A DNA stretch of 64,000 nucleotides. It comes from Nyssa sinensis. Its lineage: Eukaryota > Streptophyta > Magnoliopsida > Cornales > Nyssaceae. Within the stretch, counting starts at the first letter, position 1, and every line of letters starts with the position of its first letter. Positions 13,701-28,700 of the stretch are shown here, piece by piece. Below the pieces are notes generated by a model. That model worked only from the letters and a program-made list of their open reading frames with translations, did not search any database and was not told the origin of the DNA. The translations under genes and the position numbers were made by a program. The stretch covers positions 10,842,846 to 10,906,845 of the forward strand of contig CM018041.1 of NCBI GenBank assembly GCA_008638375.1, in the 5' to 3' direction.

Positions 13701-16700
13701 GGAGAAAAATATATGCATGTACAAAAAATTATTTTAAGAAATTATATAACTTAACTCTAGATAAAAGCCTAGAAGGAAAGTACAAAACTTATGTCACATC
13801 CCAAATGCCACCTCATGTGGATTAGGTATTGCGACTGGCTAATCAGTTACATCACCTTCATCCGCCCAGTGCAGGCTATGAGTAACGTCATTTCTAACAT
13901 ATTCCAAGTTGATTGCATTCCTTGAACCATTAATGGGAAACAAAAATACCTACGTTATTTTTTTCATGAATGCAATACACAGGCACTTGATAGTGCTTAA
14001 CTACATCATTACTTATACAATGTACAAGATTGAATCAGAGCTACACTACATTGTGAGTCCATTATATACATACTAATGACTAACAAATATTACAAGACTG
14101 CTAGGCATTTCTTACTTCTTCTTATTCTAAGTTGTCGCGTACTCTTGGCACATGTCATCCTCAAGATTACCAGAACATCTCTATGCTGCATCTCTTGTAG
14201 GTTCCTTCTATGCCTAGAGACTTCTCAATCATATATTATTGTCTTTTCTTTTCTTTGGAATACACCTAATTTTTTTTTTTTGATAAATACATGCGACCTT
14301 TACTAACCTCATGAGTAACACAAGTGCCTTATCATAGGTTTTGGAAAACCCAAAATATAGTTTCCTATAGATAACATTTATAGAGCTACTGATTCTTAAA
14401 TATACTTGTAAAGTTGAGTTCTTGTAAAGACATAATAAATCATGTAGAGTTCATGCCAACAAATCTTGCAAATTAAACATACATCATAGCGTCTTGAATA
14501 ATCATATATAAAATGTTTTTATACCTTCATGAATGAGCTTGTGAGCTTAGGTGGTCTAATGATAAGACCTGTCACATGGAGTGACATTCATGGTTTTGGA
14601 GATCGCCCAGCTTGCAAGAAGCCATCCTATTTGAAACTCGTGGAAAGGTACTTGAAGCGACTTGTTGAAAGCCTACTAGCCATAAACCCCCTGGTAAGGT
14701 TATTTGTGCCACTTGCTCAAATCCTACAGGCATGAAACCCTCGGTAAGGTCCTTGGTTGTTATCATAGAGTATGACAACATGTCATGGAAAAGGAATTAA
14801 AACATGTTTCAAATAAATACTTTAGCTATCCAGGCTTATAAAATATTTATGATGCAATAACAAGCATGATATGTTCAAATCATGGTTCTTGTATCATCAT
14901 GAAAACATGTTTGCATTTAAGTAAATAAATTAGTTACAAAAATGCTCTTAACAGGAAATAGACACTAGTCCAAGGTAATTGGTTACTCACATGTGGTACA
15001 GAGCCCACAATTACATCTTTACTGATTTGCTTTTACAATCATCTTCTCTCCATTTCCTTGCTAGTGATCCTAAGTGATGGATCAACACAATGATACTTCA
15101 TTAGCACCCATCATAGTTTAAAGTATCTCTTTACTTAATGTTTAGTTCCTTTTGAACTTAGTTTTACTGATTAAGGTTCTTGTAGCTTTTTAGTTTATCT
15201 TGTGGCTTACTTGAGCCCTTAAGGGAATTTTGGTAATTTTACCTCTTTATGTCCTATATTGTTTCAACACTTGATTTACCTAAACGAAATTTATCTTTGA
15301 GTCTAGAGGGTCATTAAACCTTAGGGTAGGTCCCATTTTCTGATTACTTAATTAAGCTTTAGGGGCATTATGGTAATTTTACCATTCTTGTCTTGCGTCT
15401 TGAGGTACCCAATTCTCTTAAATGAAGCTCATTTTTTTTAACTTAGAGGCTCCTAGAAACAATGGTATGCATCCCTCTTTTCTTTTCATACTTTTTTGAT
15501 AGCTTAATTAAGTTTTAGGAACGTATTCATTATTTTATAATTTATGTTCCCTATATTTTGGGATGTAATTTACCCAAACAGACATCAACATTAGATCTAA
15601 AATGTTAGAAATTCTTAACTTAGCCTCTTCTGGATCTTAATTTGCCTTATTGTGGCTTAATTTATGCTTAAGGATATTTTTGTGATTATATATTTCTCGT
15701 GGAACCATCTTCGATTTCTTGAATGCTCAACTAAACCTCACCCTTAGGTGCAAAGCGTCCAAAAACATTGGGTATGCCCCTTTCTATTATTTCTCAATGC
15801 ATTTGGTAACTTAACTGTACACTTAGGACGTATTTGAAAGTATTCCAATAATTGTTCTATGCTTTTAGAGTCTTATTTCCAGAACGGAATTTTCTATTGA
15901 GTCCGGAATGTCAAAAAATGCTAAAATAGCCTTTTTTTAACACTTTAAATTAATAAAAATATCAATTTCTTAATCTCCCAAGAAAAGTTGACTAAAGTTT
16001 AATTTTTCCAATTTAAGACTCCAATTCGGAATTATTATTTGTTCACCGTTTGGAAATTTTCCTTGAATTTTCCTACTGAATTGTTATTTTTGAACTCTTA
16101 TCCTAGAATTAGTTATACGAGGTTTACTAAATTAGGAATAGGGTTATCTCTATTCCCATTATTCCCAATTCCCAATTTTTTTTATCTATGTAGCCAACCA
16201 TTCCAAGTTTGCATTTAAAAACATTTAAAGCCCTTCGGCACACTACCATTTTAGCTTATGTAGATTGCACCCGACCTAACCCATTATGTTTATCTTCGTC
16301 CTAGGGTTAGGGTAATAGTTCAACCGAAATCCTAAAAATTTGCAGGTCTATTTCATGGATTTTCTGCCACGACCCCAAACCCACCCTATAAGGATTTAGG
16401 GTCGCAGGGGCGGCCCACAAGTCGTCCCTGACAAATTCTAATTAAGGATCAACAATAATTTTATCAGATTAGATAATTAAGTACTAGAATCATAATAGAG
16501 TTTATAGACCATGATAAAAGTAAATGTTAAATTACAGATTCTTAAACAAAATACCATCCCCAAGACGTGGACTCATGGGAGAGAAAAGACTACAACATAC
16601 TTAGTCTATTACAATTTATAACAAAAGAATCCACCATTACATGCGGAAGATAGGTCCGTGAGCAAAATGTGACGCCTGCTAGCAGTGAACCACTTTTGGT

Positions 16701-19700
16701 CCTCCTGCAACGTCCTTTCCTAAAAAAAATGATATAAATCTGGAGTGAGCTAACTTATCTCAGTAAGTAAATTTTCTCGCTCTGCTATGGGTCTGGGTTA
16801 GTTTAGGTAAAAGAATGCAAACAAATGGCAAATGAAAAGATATAGCAAAATAGTCAGTCACAAGGGAAAATGAATCACTAGGGATGACCCGTGGGTCAAA
16901 AGCACATTCCAAATATAGCTTGAAAAGGAAGGTGTGAGCAATTCAACAATAATGGATTTAGCAGATACAATATTTAGCTACCAAGAATCATGAGATATCC
17001 AATTGAATACAATGATAAGCTTAGAAAACATATCCACAAATCAAGAGTACATCATCAGATTATAATCAAAGTATAAGATGTGTAATACATGAATAATGAG
17101 TCTAATAGATGCTATCATCAAATAGGGTCCGGCTACCCCCACACAACACTCATTCAGGTTCACCCCTCATTTCTAGGTTTTCTTGAATAGCACCAAGAGC
17201 TCTTATTAAATAATCATGTCCTCATTGGACTAAACGTTGAGTATCATTCCTGAGCACCGACCCGTAGGTCATCAACATCTAAAGAATCAGGATAGGCATT
17301 GTGACAGACACAATTCTCGGTATTCATAATGATGTCATAATCAAATGTACTCCAGAAGGAATATACATATGCATAGAAGTTCAAGTTCACAACAAGTGAG
17401 AATACAATGGCTTTCCAACATTCAAAATCAAGGGCTACAGCAATGTACAGGCAATCACATTAAGATATTGGCATTAAGAATCTCAGTATATCCACAAGGA
17501 AGTTACAAGTGTCAAATTGTGGAATCAAGCAACTGATAGGTATGATTAAAAGAATACAAATTGGCAACATCGAAAAGAACATAATTGTGACATAGCTAAA
17601 GAACACCACACTTTAGAGTTTGGGTTTACTTACCTCAAAAATGGCTTCCCCTCCTTTTAAGAGAATTCAGACCTCCTTCCCCTTTCTCTTCGATGATCCT
17701 ATAAATCAGGAAACATTATTTAGTTCAATTTTGCTCATGGAATTATTCTGATTTTATTGACGGATTTGTTATCTTTTAATCCTATGGGTTGTGTTTTAAG
17801 TTTATGGACTTATGAAAATTAGGTTATATCTTAATTAATTCCCTTTATACTCTTTTGGTAGCTCGTTGTACCCTTAAAAGTGTCCATAAAATGATCAATT
17901 TCACACATCAGTATTTTAAGTATCTTATTTGGCGTAACGGACCCCGCCGTTGAGTCTGGAACGTTGAAAAACCTTAGGGTAGGTACTCTTATAATTTTTG
18001 GAGGTCATTTGATAGCTTCATTTAGCCTTTAGGACATTTCTTGGATTAGTCTAGTTTGTCCGTTAATATCTTTAAAAAATTAATTTTCTCAAGTGAGGCC
18101 CACCATTAGGTCCAGAATATAAAAGAAACATAAGTTTTTTTTTTACGGATCTTGATTTGGCTTTGTCTAACTCATTTTATGCGAATGTGAAGTATGACCC
18201 ACTTAATATGGGTGTTTTCGTCATTTTATACATGTCCAGGATATTTTTGAAATTTTTCTTAAATTCAAGGGCACTATTCTAGAAATTCAGAATTTAAAAT
18301 ATAATATTTTGTATTTTCCAGGGGCCTAATTGAATAAATTTTCTAAAGGATTGTGCCATAGTATAATAAAGTATTAGTTTAGGGGTTAAAACATAATTTT
18401 TGAAACTTATAGAGAAAAAAAACCATCCGGTCTAGTCCAAGGGTAAGTGAACCGGTATTGTTCTGCCAAAAATCAATCGGTTCATCCGGTTCACTACGTC
18501 ATTGTGACATCAGCATGATGTCACCCATTTAATTGAAACCGTGTCGTTTTGATATTACCTAACTTATCCGGTTATTGGTTAAGACCCAACCCGACCGACC
18601 CACACTGTTCATCGTCCCAATCACGAGGGTTACTGTAGCCCTAATTTTTTGATAATTTGGACTTCTATTTCGTGGGGTTTTAGGCATCCTTTCCCTCTAC
18701 TTTCAAGTTTAAACAACTCCTAGGGTTCTAACTCAGCCTTCCTCGTTGATTTGGTGCATTAAGTCGAGCCCAAAAGCTCGGTCACCCTCAAACATGGCGT
18801 ACCTGCTAACTTCATTGTACATCCTCATTTTTGCACCAAAACGCATGGGATTTGGCCTATTGTCCTCCCCTTTTCATAGAGTTTCATTCCTCATTTTAAA
18901 ATACAAGTTTTAAGGTCATTTCATGTAGTTGGGTTTCAAAATCGAAACCTGCAACCCATGTTTTAAGGGTCTGTCTTTAGGCTTTTTGGTCGCGGCACAA
19001 GGGTTTCATAACCATCATGAGGTATAGTTTTAGCGTCAACTAACAAAAGTGAGTTTGGTAAAGATTGATTCAGGTATGTTCCTTTAGTGGTCCATTAATT
19101 GGCAGCCCACAATTTTTTTATTTAAATTGTTCAATTTCATCCCTATTTTCTTCTATTACACATTATATTCACATGTATGTACATTATCTTCATCAAATCA
19201 CAATAAACAATGCTATACTCTTTTTTTTTTCTTAGAAAGGAATTGAGTTTAGAGAGTTTTACCTTCAATGGTGAGTCTCCTCTTGATTTAAGCCACTGAT
19301 TTCCTAAGGGTTAGTTTTCAGAACCGTATGCAAGCTTCCTTCCTTTCTTCTTCTTCCATCATTCTTCTTCCTTCTTCCTTCTTCTTATTCTCTCTCTCTC
19401 TCTGTCCCTCCCTATCTAGCGGCACATGCATAAGGTCTGCTTTTCTTTTCTTAACTCACACACGCAGCACACACATTATATATATACATTTAGCATATAT
19501 ATATATAATTTGATTTCTACATGAATTGTGATTGGACAATGTGAAGGTCCAATAAGGTGTTGATACCTCAGTTTTTGAGCATGCAACATGAAGTTTTATA
19601 TGGGTTATATAGCACAAAAGTGCTTTTAGCCCAGTTGGTATTCTTTTTAGAGACTTATCCTTTCCTTGCACAAGTGCAAGGTTCAAGTCTTGGTAGAAGC

Positions 19701-22700
19701 GTTTTGGGCCCTTTTTCCTCATCTTCTCTTTTAATCATTACATTGCATACTTAGTGTATTTCTTGAACTCCCAAAATTGTATTTTAATTTTTATAAAAAT
19801 CTCTTGAAATTCTCACAATACCTTTGATTTTTGCATGCTTCATTTATACATTATTAGTTTTATTTTGGTATGTTTTATCGTGTTTAAATTATACAAAAAA
19901 TCTATTATATTTATTAGAAAATTCTCGATTAAATTTGCTTTGTTCACATATCTCGCTCAAGTTCATTTCGTGTACTAATTTTTCATATTTACGTGCTACT
20001 AGTCTTAATTAGAATTGCCTATAGTTAATACGCAAATTATTTTATAATAATCGACATTAACGTTAATCGCTTTATTTAATTGGGTCGGAATGTTACATTT
20101 TCCTTAATCAATTTTGCTGCAATTTGTGTCTAAAATATTCATGGAACCTCAATATTCATTTTAGTATTGAATTCATTGCTTGAATTAAGCCCAGAAGCTA
20201 TGTCCAAGCTACATCTTCTTCGTCTTGCAACTTGACTATTCTAAGCCATTTCTGAACCATATCACATTGGGTTTGTTCTGTCATAATCCTTATTCAAAGA
20301 GCTTCTAATCCCCGTGATCAAAACCAAGCTTGATGCTTGATTTGATCAAAGAAGTATTTGGATGCATGACTGCAACTCGATATTTCTTTCTTATTTTTGG
20401 TCTATTTTCCATGATTTTTCTTGATTTAGAATCCTTATAACATGTAAATTAAGTCCCCAGGCAATAAGAATTGGGAAAGGCCAAACCTTTGCATACAGTT
20501 ATGATGTTGTATAGTCCATGTATATTCACTTATATATAAGAGAGAGTTGGAGATAGAGTGGTCTTGACAAATGGCCATGTAATCCCAAGTTGACCAATCC
20601 TCTTTTCACACACTGTACCACCATTATCTCTTGATTTTATCTTATATTTTAGCATTAAAATTCGTAATTTGTGGTGGAGGTTGCTGGAATGTTCCACTAC
20701 CTCTTATACATGTATGTATATATATATATATATATATACACATGTGTTCTAGTGTATGTGTGGCAAACATACATCACACTTGACCAATTCTATCTTGACC
20801 ACACATAATTAGTCATGCCATCATCTTGATATGATGTCTCCCATGTAAAATAAATTTAATTTCCATAAATAAGAATCTTTGACTATCATGAAAATCACAT
20901 ATTAATCTTTTATGCGGAAACAAATAAATAAAAATAAAATAATGAAATCACCTTCTTGAAGAAAACCTGTATAAATTATTTCTTTCGGTTAACCCCTTTT
21001 CTTTCCTACGCCAGAATGTTATGGGAAAAACTGGTTAAAGTTATGTGGGTAGAGAGAGGACAATTCCTACTTAAAATCAAACTCTTATCATACTCCCCAT
21101 TAAAGTAAGTAAATAGGAAAAACACTTCCCCTATTATATCTCACTAATTAAGTAACTGTGCGTAACTCTTCCAAAGCCAATAACCACCTAATTTCATTAA
21201 TTCCAAAATAATGTCAATATTACCCTTTCATGTGGGACATATTCTAACATTCTCTCACTTGGCCCATATGAACGACACTTATTTGGATTAACAAGGTAAA
21301 CATAATATGCGCATAACATTAGCATATTCTCATTTTAGTGAGATTATAATAATATTATAATTAAATAACTTATCAACATGAGTCATGGCGGTAAATGTCA
21401 ATAAAGCGACATCTTCCCTTCCATGCATCACTTAATTATAAACCATAATAGGAAGTAACTGTAATGTCCCCATAATGTCTTTGTCAAAGACGATTCCTGT
21501 CATCAATAATCCATCTTCATAATTACGTAATTGATGGTAAACAGGAAAAATGTCAAAAACACAATTAATGATATCTCTATAGATGTTATAGAACAAAACA
21601 TAAAGATCCACAAACATACGTCAGGGATTACAACAAAGAGTCATGCGATCAACATGTTCTTTAAATGTCTTTGGTGCTAATCCTTTAGTCAAAGGATCTG
21701 CAATCATGAACTCAGTCTTAATATGTTCTATAAACACTGTTTGTTTCTGAACTTCCTCCTTAACGGCCAAATATTTGAGCTTCATGTGCTTAGCGCCATT
21801 AGAATATTTGTCGTTCTTGGAGAAAAAGACTGATGTGGAATTATCACAATACATTCTCAGCGGCCTGGCAATGCTGATCGACAACTTCCAAGTCCTGAGA
21901 TAAAATTTCGCAACCATAAAGCATGAACTGTGGCCTCAAAGCATACCACAAATTTAGCTTCCATAGTAGATGCTGCTATGATAGTCTGTTTGGCGCTTTT
22001 CCATGATATTGCTCATTCGGCTAATAGAAACAAATAACCAAAAGTTGACTTCCGACTATCAACACAACCAGCAAAATCTGAGTCGAAGTAGCCAACCACC
22101 TCCAACTGATCAGACCTTCGATACATGAGCATATAATGTCTTGTTCCCTTCAGGTATCTTAAAACCTTCTTTGCAGCTTTTCAATGCTCAATTCCGGAAT
22201 TACTTTGGTATCTCCCGAGCATTCCAACTACAAAACTAATGTCCGATCTTGTACAAGTTTGAGCATACATCAAGCTTCCAACAATAGATGCATAAGGAAT
22301 AGTTTCCATTCTTTTCTTTTCCAATGCATTCTGTGGACAATCCTTTTCACTGAACTTGTCCCCTTTACAAATAGGAGCAAGAATGGTCGCACATTCAGCC
22401 ATATGAAATCTTTCAAGAACTTTATCGATATATCCCTTGTGAGACAACCCTAATAATCGACGTGATCTATTACGAAATATTTCAATTCCTATCACGTAAG
22501 TTGCCTCACCCATATCTTTCATTTCAAAGTTCATAGAAAGAAATCTCTTGGTTTCATTTAGTAAACCAAGACCATTACTGGCAAGCAATATATCGCCAAC
22601 ATACAGAACCAAGAAAATAAACTTGCTCCCACTGACCTTTAGATATATACACCGATTAACGGTATTTTTCTTAAATCCAAAGGACGTGATGGTATCATTA

Positions 22701-25700
22701 AACTTAAGATACCATTGCCTGGAAGCTTGTTTAAGTCCATAAATTGACTTCTTTAATTTGCACACCATATGCTCCTTTCCTTTAATCAAAAAACCTTCAG
22801 GTTGATCCATGTAAACCTCTTCATCTAAATTCCCATTCAGAAAAGTAGTTTTCACATCCATTTAGTGTAACTCTAAATCGAAATGAGCCACCTAGAGCCA
22901 TTATGATCTTAAGAGAGTCCTTCTTCGATACAGGAGAGAACGTCTCTTTGTAATCAACACCTCCTTTTTGAGTGAAACCTTTTGCAACAAGTCTAACTTT
23001 ATGTCGTTCAATATTGCCATTGCATTCGCGTTTGGTCTTAAAGACCCACTTACACCCGACTATCTTAAAACCTTCAGGCAAATTAACGATGTCCCAAACT
23101 TCATTTTGTTCCATTGATTTCAACTCATCATTCATGGCATTGATCCACTTTTCAGAATCACTACTTTCAATGGCTTGTGAAAATGAAACTGAATCTTTAC
23201 TTGTCCCTAAATCCTAATCAGATTCTTGCAGATATACCAAATAATCATCTGAAATAGCTGATCTCCTTTCTCTTCCGAGATCTCCTTAATGCTATTCCTT
23301 GTGATTGTTCTGCAACTGGTTCATAGGTGATATTCTCATTATGGAGTGACTGATCACTAGATTGTTGTTCAATGTTATCAAACTGTTCGATAACTGGAGA
23401 AACAACAGTTTCTGTTGAAGTTACGGGTATCGGGATAGGCACCCGAACTTCTTCGATGACCACATTACGTGATACTTCACTCCCACTAATTTCACCATTC
23501 TCAAGGAATCTGACATTTTCGGTTTCAACAATTCTTGTATTATGGGTTAGGGCAGTAAAACCTATACCCTTTGGACTTCTCTGGGTAACCAATAAAGTAC
23601 CCGCTTACAGTTCTAGAATCCAACTTCTTTTCATGTGAATTATAGATCCTAGCCTCTGCTAGACAACCCCAAATATGAAAGTGTCTCAAACTCTGTTTCC
23701 TTCCTGTCCATAACTCAAAATGAGTATTTTGAATTGCCTTACTAGGAACCCGATTAAGAATATAAACAACTGTCTTAAGGGTCTCCATCCACAATGAAAT
23801 GGGTACTGAGGAGTTACTTAACATACTTTTAACCATTTCCATAAGAGTACGATTATGCCTTTCAGCCACACCATTCTGCTGAGGCGTACCAGGCATTGTG
23901 TATTGTGCACAAATACCATGCTCTTCTAGGAATTTAGCAAATGGTCCTGGACATTGTCTTATTCTATCATACCTTCCATAATACTCACCACCTCTATCTG
24001 ATCGAATGATTTTCACTTTTCTATCTAATTGTCGCTCAACTTCAGCAATATATGCCTTTAAAGCATTTATTGTTTGAGACTTTTTATGCAACAAATAGAC
24101 ATAACCGTAACGTGAAAAATCATCGATGAAAGTGATAAAATACTTTTCTCCACCAAAAGATGGTGAGTCGAAAGGTCCATAAATATCAGCATGGAGAATT
24201 TCCAAAAGTTCTCCACTTCTTGTGGCGCCTTTCTTTGTATGTTTGGTTTGCTTTCCTTTAATGCAGTCCACACATACATCGAAATCAGTAAAATCAAGAT
24301 TTGAAAGAATCCCGTCTTTTACCAATCTCTCTATTCTTTCTCTAGATATATAACCCAGTCTTTTATGCCACAAGAAAGAAGAATTCTAATTAACTCTGCT
24401 ACGTTTAGTTCCAACATCATGATGCAGGGTGAGGAGTGTTTTAGCAAAATTTTTGTTAAGATTAAATCTATATAACCCCTCAGATAAAATACCAGAACCA
24501 ACAAATGAGTCATTTCTCAATAAACGAAAACCCTTATGTTCAAAATGTAAAAAATAGCCATCATAATCTAGTCTTGACATGAAAATTAAATTCCTAGAAA
24601 TAGTAGGAACATAAAAAGTATCAAATAGGTCCAAACAGTGGCCTGACTCTAAAAACAAATGTAAAGTCCCAACACCAACAACTGATACTTGAGTTCCATC
24701 TCCCAAGACTATAAAATGCTCATTTTCCTTTATGTTCTGGATCGAAAGGTATCCCTGCATTGAATTTGAAATATGAATAGTAGAACCAGAGTCAATCCAC
24801 CATGTATTAGAAGGAACTTGTGTCATATTTGATTCGAAACATACATAAGCTAATAGCTTACCTTTCTTCTCGAACTAAGCTTTACGTTTTGGGCAATTTT
24901 TCTTTAAATGCCCATAGGCATTACAGAAATAGCATTTTGGTCCATTATGTTCCTTCTTGTGAACCCCATTAACATGAGAGGGTCCCGCAACCTTCAATGG
25001 ATCTTTCTTGGAACTCTTTTTGTGTGTCTTTCCTTTGCTTCTAACTTCATGACTCACAACATTAACCGAATGTTGTCCTTATTGCTTAAGTCTTGCCTCT
25101 TCTTGAATTAACATACTCGCCAATTCATTCACATTCCACTTTTCCTTAATAGTGTTATAGTGAATCTGAAATGGCCCATACTGAGCAGGCAAAGAATTCA
25201 GAATGAACTAAACAAGGAAACTTTCATCAACATTCATACCCAGAGATTTGAGCCTAGCAACTAGATTGGTCATTTCAAGGACATGCTCATTCATTCCACG
25301 GCTACCATTAAATTTCATGGTGGTAAGTTCAGCCATTAATCTCCCTCCAAGGGACTTGTCCGCTGAACGAAACCGATCTTCCACAACCTTGAAATATTCC
25401 TTTGCATTTTCAATTTGAGGAAGCGATGACTTGATATTGTTCACAATACACATTCGCATAAACATAATGCTTAATTTGTTCGATCTTTTCCATGACTTAG
25501 ACAAAGCTTTGCTTGCTCCGAATTGCTTGTTTCAGTAATAGCAGCCGGTTTGTCAATTCACAGTGCTAAGTCAAGATCCAGAACACCAAGGTGAAACTAG
25601 ATCTGTTCCTTCCAGTCAGAGAAATTAACTCCATTAAAAATCGGAACAGAAGAAGCTAGCGAATGAAGCAAAACAGGAACTGATACTGCAATAAGAAAAA

Positions 25701-28700
25701 AATAAATAAAAATATCACAATATTAATGCTTTGAAAAATCAGTTCCATTAGCAATATTGCAGTTTCAATCTTTGGATTAACTAATGCAATATACGAATAT
25801 TCAAATTTAATGGTGATTTACACTCACCTAGGAATAATTAATAATCCTTCAAAGTTTGATTGGTTTGTCACCTTTGGGCATCCATCACAATCTCACTATA
25901 ATTCTATCAATTATTCTAATTAATTTAATGACTACTTGAAAGTTGGTACACCTTTGGGTCAAACCATAATATTCGAATAATCATTTCATAATTATTTTGC
26001 AAAGTCATAATTTAATTTAATATTTATAACTTTTCCCAGTAAGATCACTTTGATGACAACATGCTAACCATAATATAAATATTAATTGATAAATGACCAA
26101 GCAAAAATAAATAAATAAAATAAAATAATCATTTAATTTTTTTGAATTACATACAAAATTCATCCCATAACAGTTCAGCCTATTTATACATAAATATAAT
26201 TATTAACTCAATACTAGTGAGCCCATAACATAACCAGCCCATTAATAATACAAGCCTTCAAAGAGACATACGTGGAATAAATGGAACCAAAACGTTTCTG
26301 TACATGAAAGCCTTCTAAAGTACTGTTGTGGATTTGTGGTGGCTGCATTAGAATTTGGTTTAAAGCAATGTTTTAAAAACCGGACCGGACCGGCCGGTTC
26401 AACCGGTTGAACTGTCGACCGGTCCACAAAACGGTCCAGTTTAACCCATAAACCCGCTTTAAGTTCAAAACCGTTCTAAAAACAAAAAACCAGTAAAACC
26501 GGACGGTTCAACCGGTTCATGGTTGCATTTTTTTTTTTTTTTGTATATTCAAAATCTCAAATTTCATGCAATTTTTTAACTGAATTTTAGCTAAGTTGAA
26601 TTGGTATTTGGCTGAATTTATTTTGGATTGTATTTAAAATTTTAAACCTTTGAAGTTTGAAACTCCAGTATTATATATTTGTATCATGTGATATTTTATT
26701 TTATTTTATGCATGATTATTAGTATTAGTGTTTATATTTTTTTTTTCATGTAGTTGAAGACTAAATTATTGGATTATACTTGGATTGGATGTTAAATTGA
26801 TTTTTGTTATGGTCCTTGCGATTATAGAAGAATAGTAATGAAGTTTTAACTTTCAATATTGCAATAAAATATGTCTATTATACTTTTTTCATTTTTTTCT
26901 TGAAGTTTTACATATTAAGAAAATTCATATTTTGTAAATTTTTTTATATAATTTTTAGTAATTTTTGTATAATTTCTTAAATTTAAAATATGAATAATAT
27001 GTATTATTAAATTTATTAATTACATAATTATGACATCACGGTTTGATTCCGGTTGACCCGACGGTTGAACCAGTAACCCGTAACCCGGACATTTTTTCAG
27101 TTCGATAAACGGTATGGGTCTGAGAACATTAGTTTAAAGCATAATTTGTGTTAAATGCCAGACACACTATTGGATGGGCTTCGAGTTCGTCAAAACCAGA
27201 TTCTATGCTGTAGCGCCTGGCAGCTTGATTGTTTGGCGCAGCGTCACGTCGGAATCTTGATTGTTATATTATTAATGCAATCAATCACTATATTAAATGA
27301 AAAATCATAATAGTTCTTTGATACCACATGTAAAATAAATTTAATTTTCATAAATAAGAATCTTTGACTATCATAAAAATCACATATTAATCTTTTATAC
27401 GGAAACAAATAAATAAGAATAACATACCAGAATCTGCCATAATGAAATCACCTTCTTGAAGAAAGCCTGTAGAAATTATTTCTCTCGCGTAACTCCTTTT
27501 CTTTCCTACGCCAGAATGTTATGGAAAAACTGGTTAAAGTTATGTGGGTAGAGAGAGGACAATTCTTACTTAAAATCAAACTCTTATCCTACTTCCCCAT
27601 AAAAGTAAGTAAATAGGAAAAACATTTTCCCTATTATATCTCACTAATTAAGTAACGGTGCGTAACTCTTTCAAAGCCAATAACCACCTAATTTCATTAA
27701 TTCCAAAATAATGTCAATATTACCCTTTCATGTGGGACATATTCTAACATCCCAATATCAACATGTCCCAAACATCATATTTATACACAATTTGAATTAG
27801 GGACTCTAGTTTTTAACTAAGTTCACTTGTGCATTAATCCAACCAAAATCACTCGTGTTAATCCATGATTAACACTAATTAGTGTTTCAGTTCAAGTAAA
27901 AGATCTTTGTTATCCAATCTCATTTTTAGGAATGACACTAATTTAATGGTTATGGCACACATATGTGCCATTGTCTCCAAATTCACAGTCTATTTGCTTC
28001 AATCAAATTGTTCATCGTTCATTTAGGACTAGTTTCCAATAATAATTAGCATTATTCCTAATTATCCAAAATTACTGGCTCGGGTCTTACAACTTAAGCC
28101 TAAAGAAAATCCTAAAATAATGTGTAATAAAAATTACGTCAATATGATCTAACATTATGGATATAACTTGGTCATGTATGTTAGATGTGCCCTTATTTTG
28201 CATCTTCTACCTTGAGTTAGTGAATTTGTACTTTAATATCCAATCATAGGAATGATTTTATTATGTTCAAGTTGCAATATAATGGATTGAATTGCTAATT
28301 TTTTGAGTATGCATATGTATGTTTATGGAACAAATATTTGCATTTTATATCTAAAATGCATTCTCATCCTTCTTTTGGATTAGGAGTTCGATAGTGACCT
28401 TTGATCATAAAGTAGCTCAGTATGATCCTGAAACGCAGAAATTTGTATGGGAGATGAATGGTAATGACTAATGGTATCAATCTAGCTTAGAATGTTGGCT
28501 TGAGTAAAGTAATTTATTTTTCATTGCTTTGTTTTGTAGTGATTCAACCATTACAAAACCACCTGAGTCCCCATGTAGATCTAAGAATTTCGTCAACTGC
28601 AGTCAATCATGATGCAAGCATCATCTTCACAGGTAATGAAAGTCATTATAACTTTTTCTTTTTAATTTCTTGAGTTATGATAAATATAGTTTTAATATGA

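Larger units (their letters stand above)
20844..27749 (-). mobile_element. Complete but mutated Ty1-copia LTR retrotransposon
   Basis: A 6906-bp element between perfect TCCCA target duplications (20839-20843 and 27750-27754). Read on the minus strand it has the 5' LTR at 27329-27749, a primer-binding site, gag, protease, integrase, reverse transcriptase and RNase H, a polypurine tract, and the 3' LTR at 20844-21249. The order PR-INT-RT-RNH is the hallmark of copia. It lies inside solo LTR D in intron 7 of the WD40 gene, antisense to that gene. A 764-bp DNA transposon has inserted between the primer-binding site and gag. Several stops and at least two frameshifts show it is no longer autonomous. 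Confidence 0.95.
13792..28091 (+). mobile_element. Solo LTR D (long-LTR family), split by two later insertions
   Basis: Starts TGTCACATCCC at 13792 and ends GGGTCTTACA at 28091. It is flanked by a perfect 5-bp duplication ACTTA (13787-13791 and 28092-28096). Subtracting solo LTR A plus its duplicated target (3738 bp) and the copia element plus its duplicated target (6911 bp) leaves about 3651 bp. That equals the length of the other three family members (3576-3733 bp). The body at about 14950-15900 shares recognisable sentences with them, such as the GAGTCTAGAGGGTCATTAAACC and GGGGCATTATGGTAATTTTACC types. TG...CA ends, a 5-bp target duplication and no internal domain fit a solo LTR left by recombination between the two LTRs of a full element. 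Family knowledge: Tekay/Del-type gypsy elements have LTRs of this length; that assignment is an inference. Confidence 0.8.

Noticed and set aside
22184..25111. Plus-strand frames up to 89 codons opposite the copia element
   Set aside because: Shadows of the minus-strand gag-pol coding sequence.
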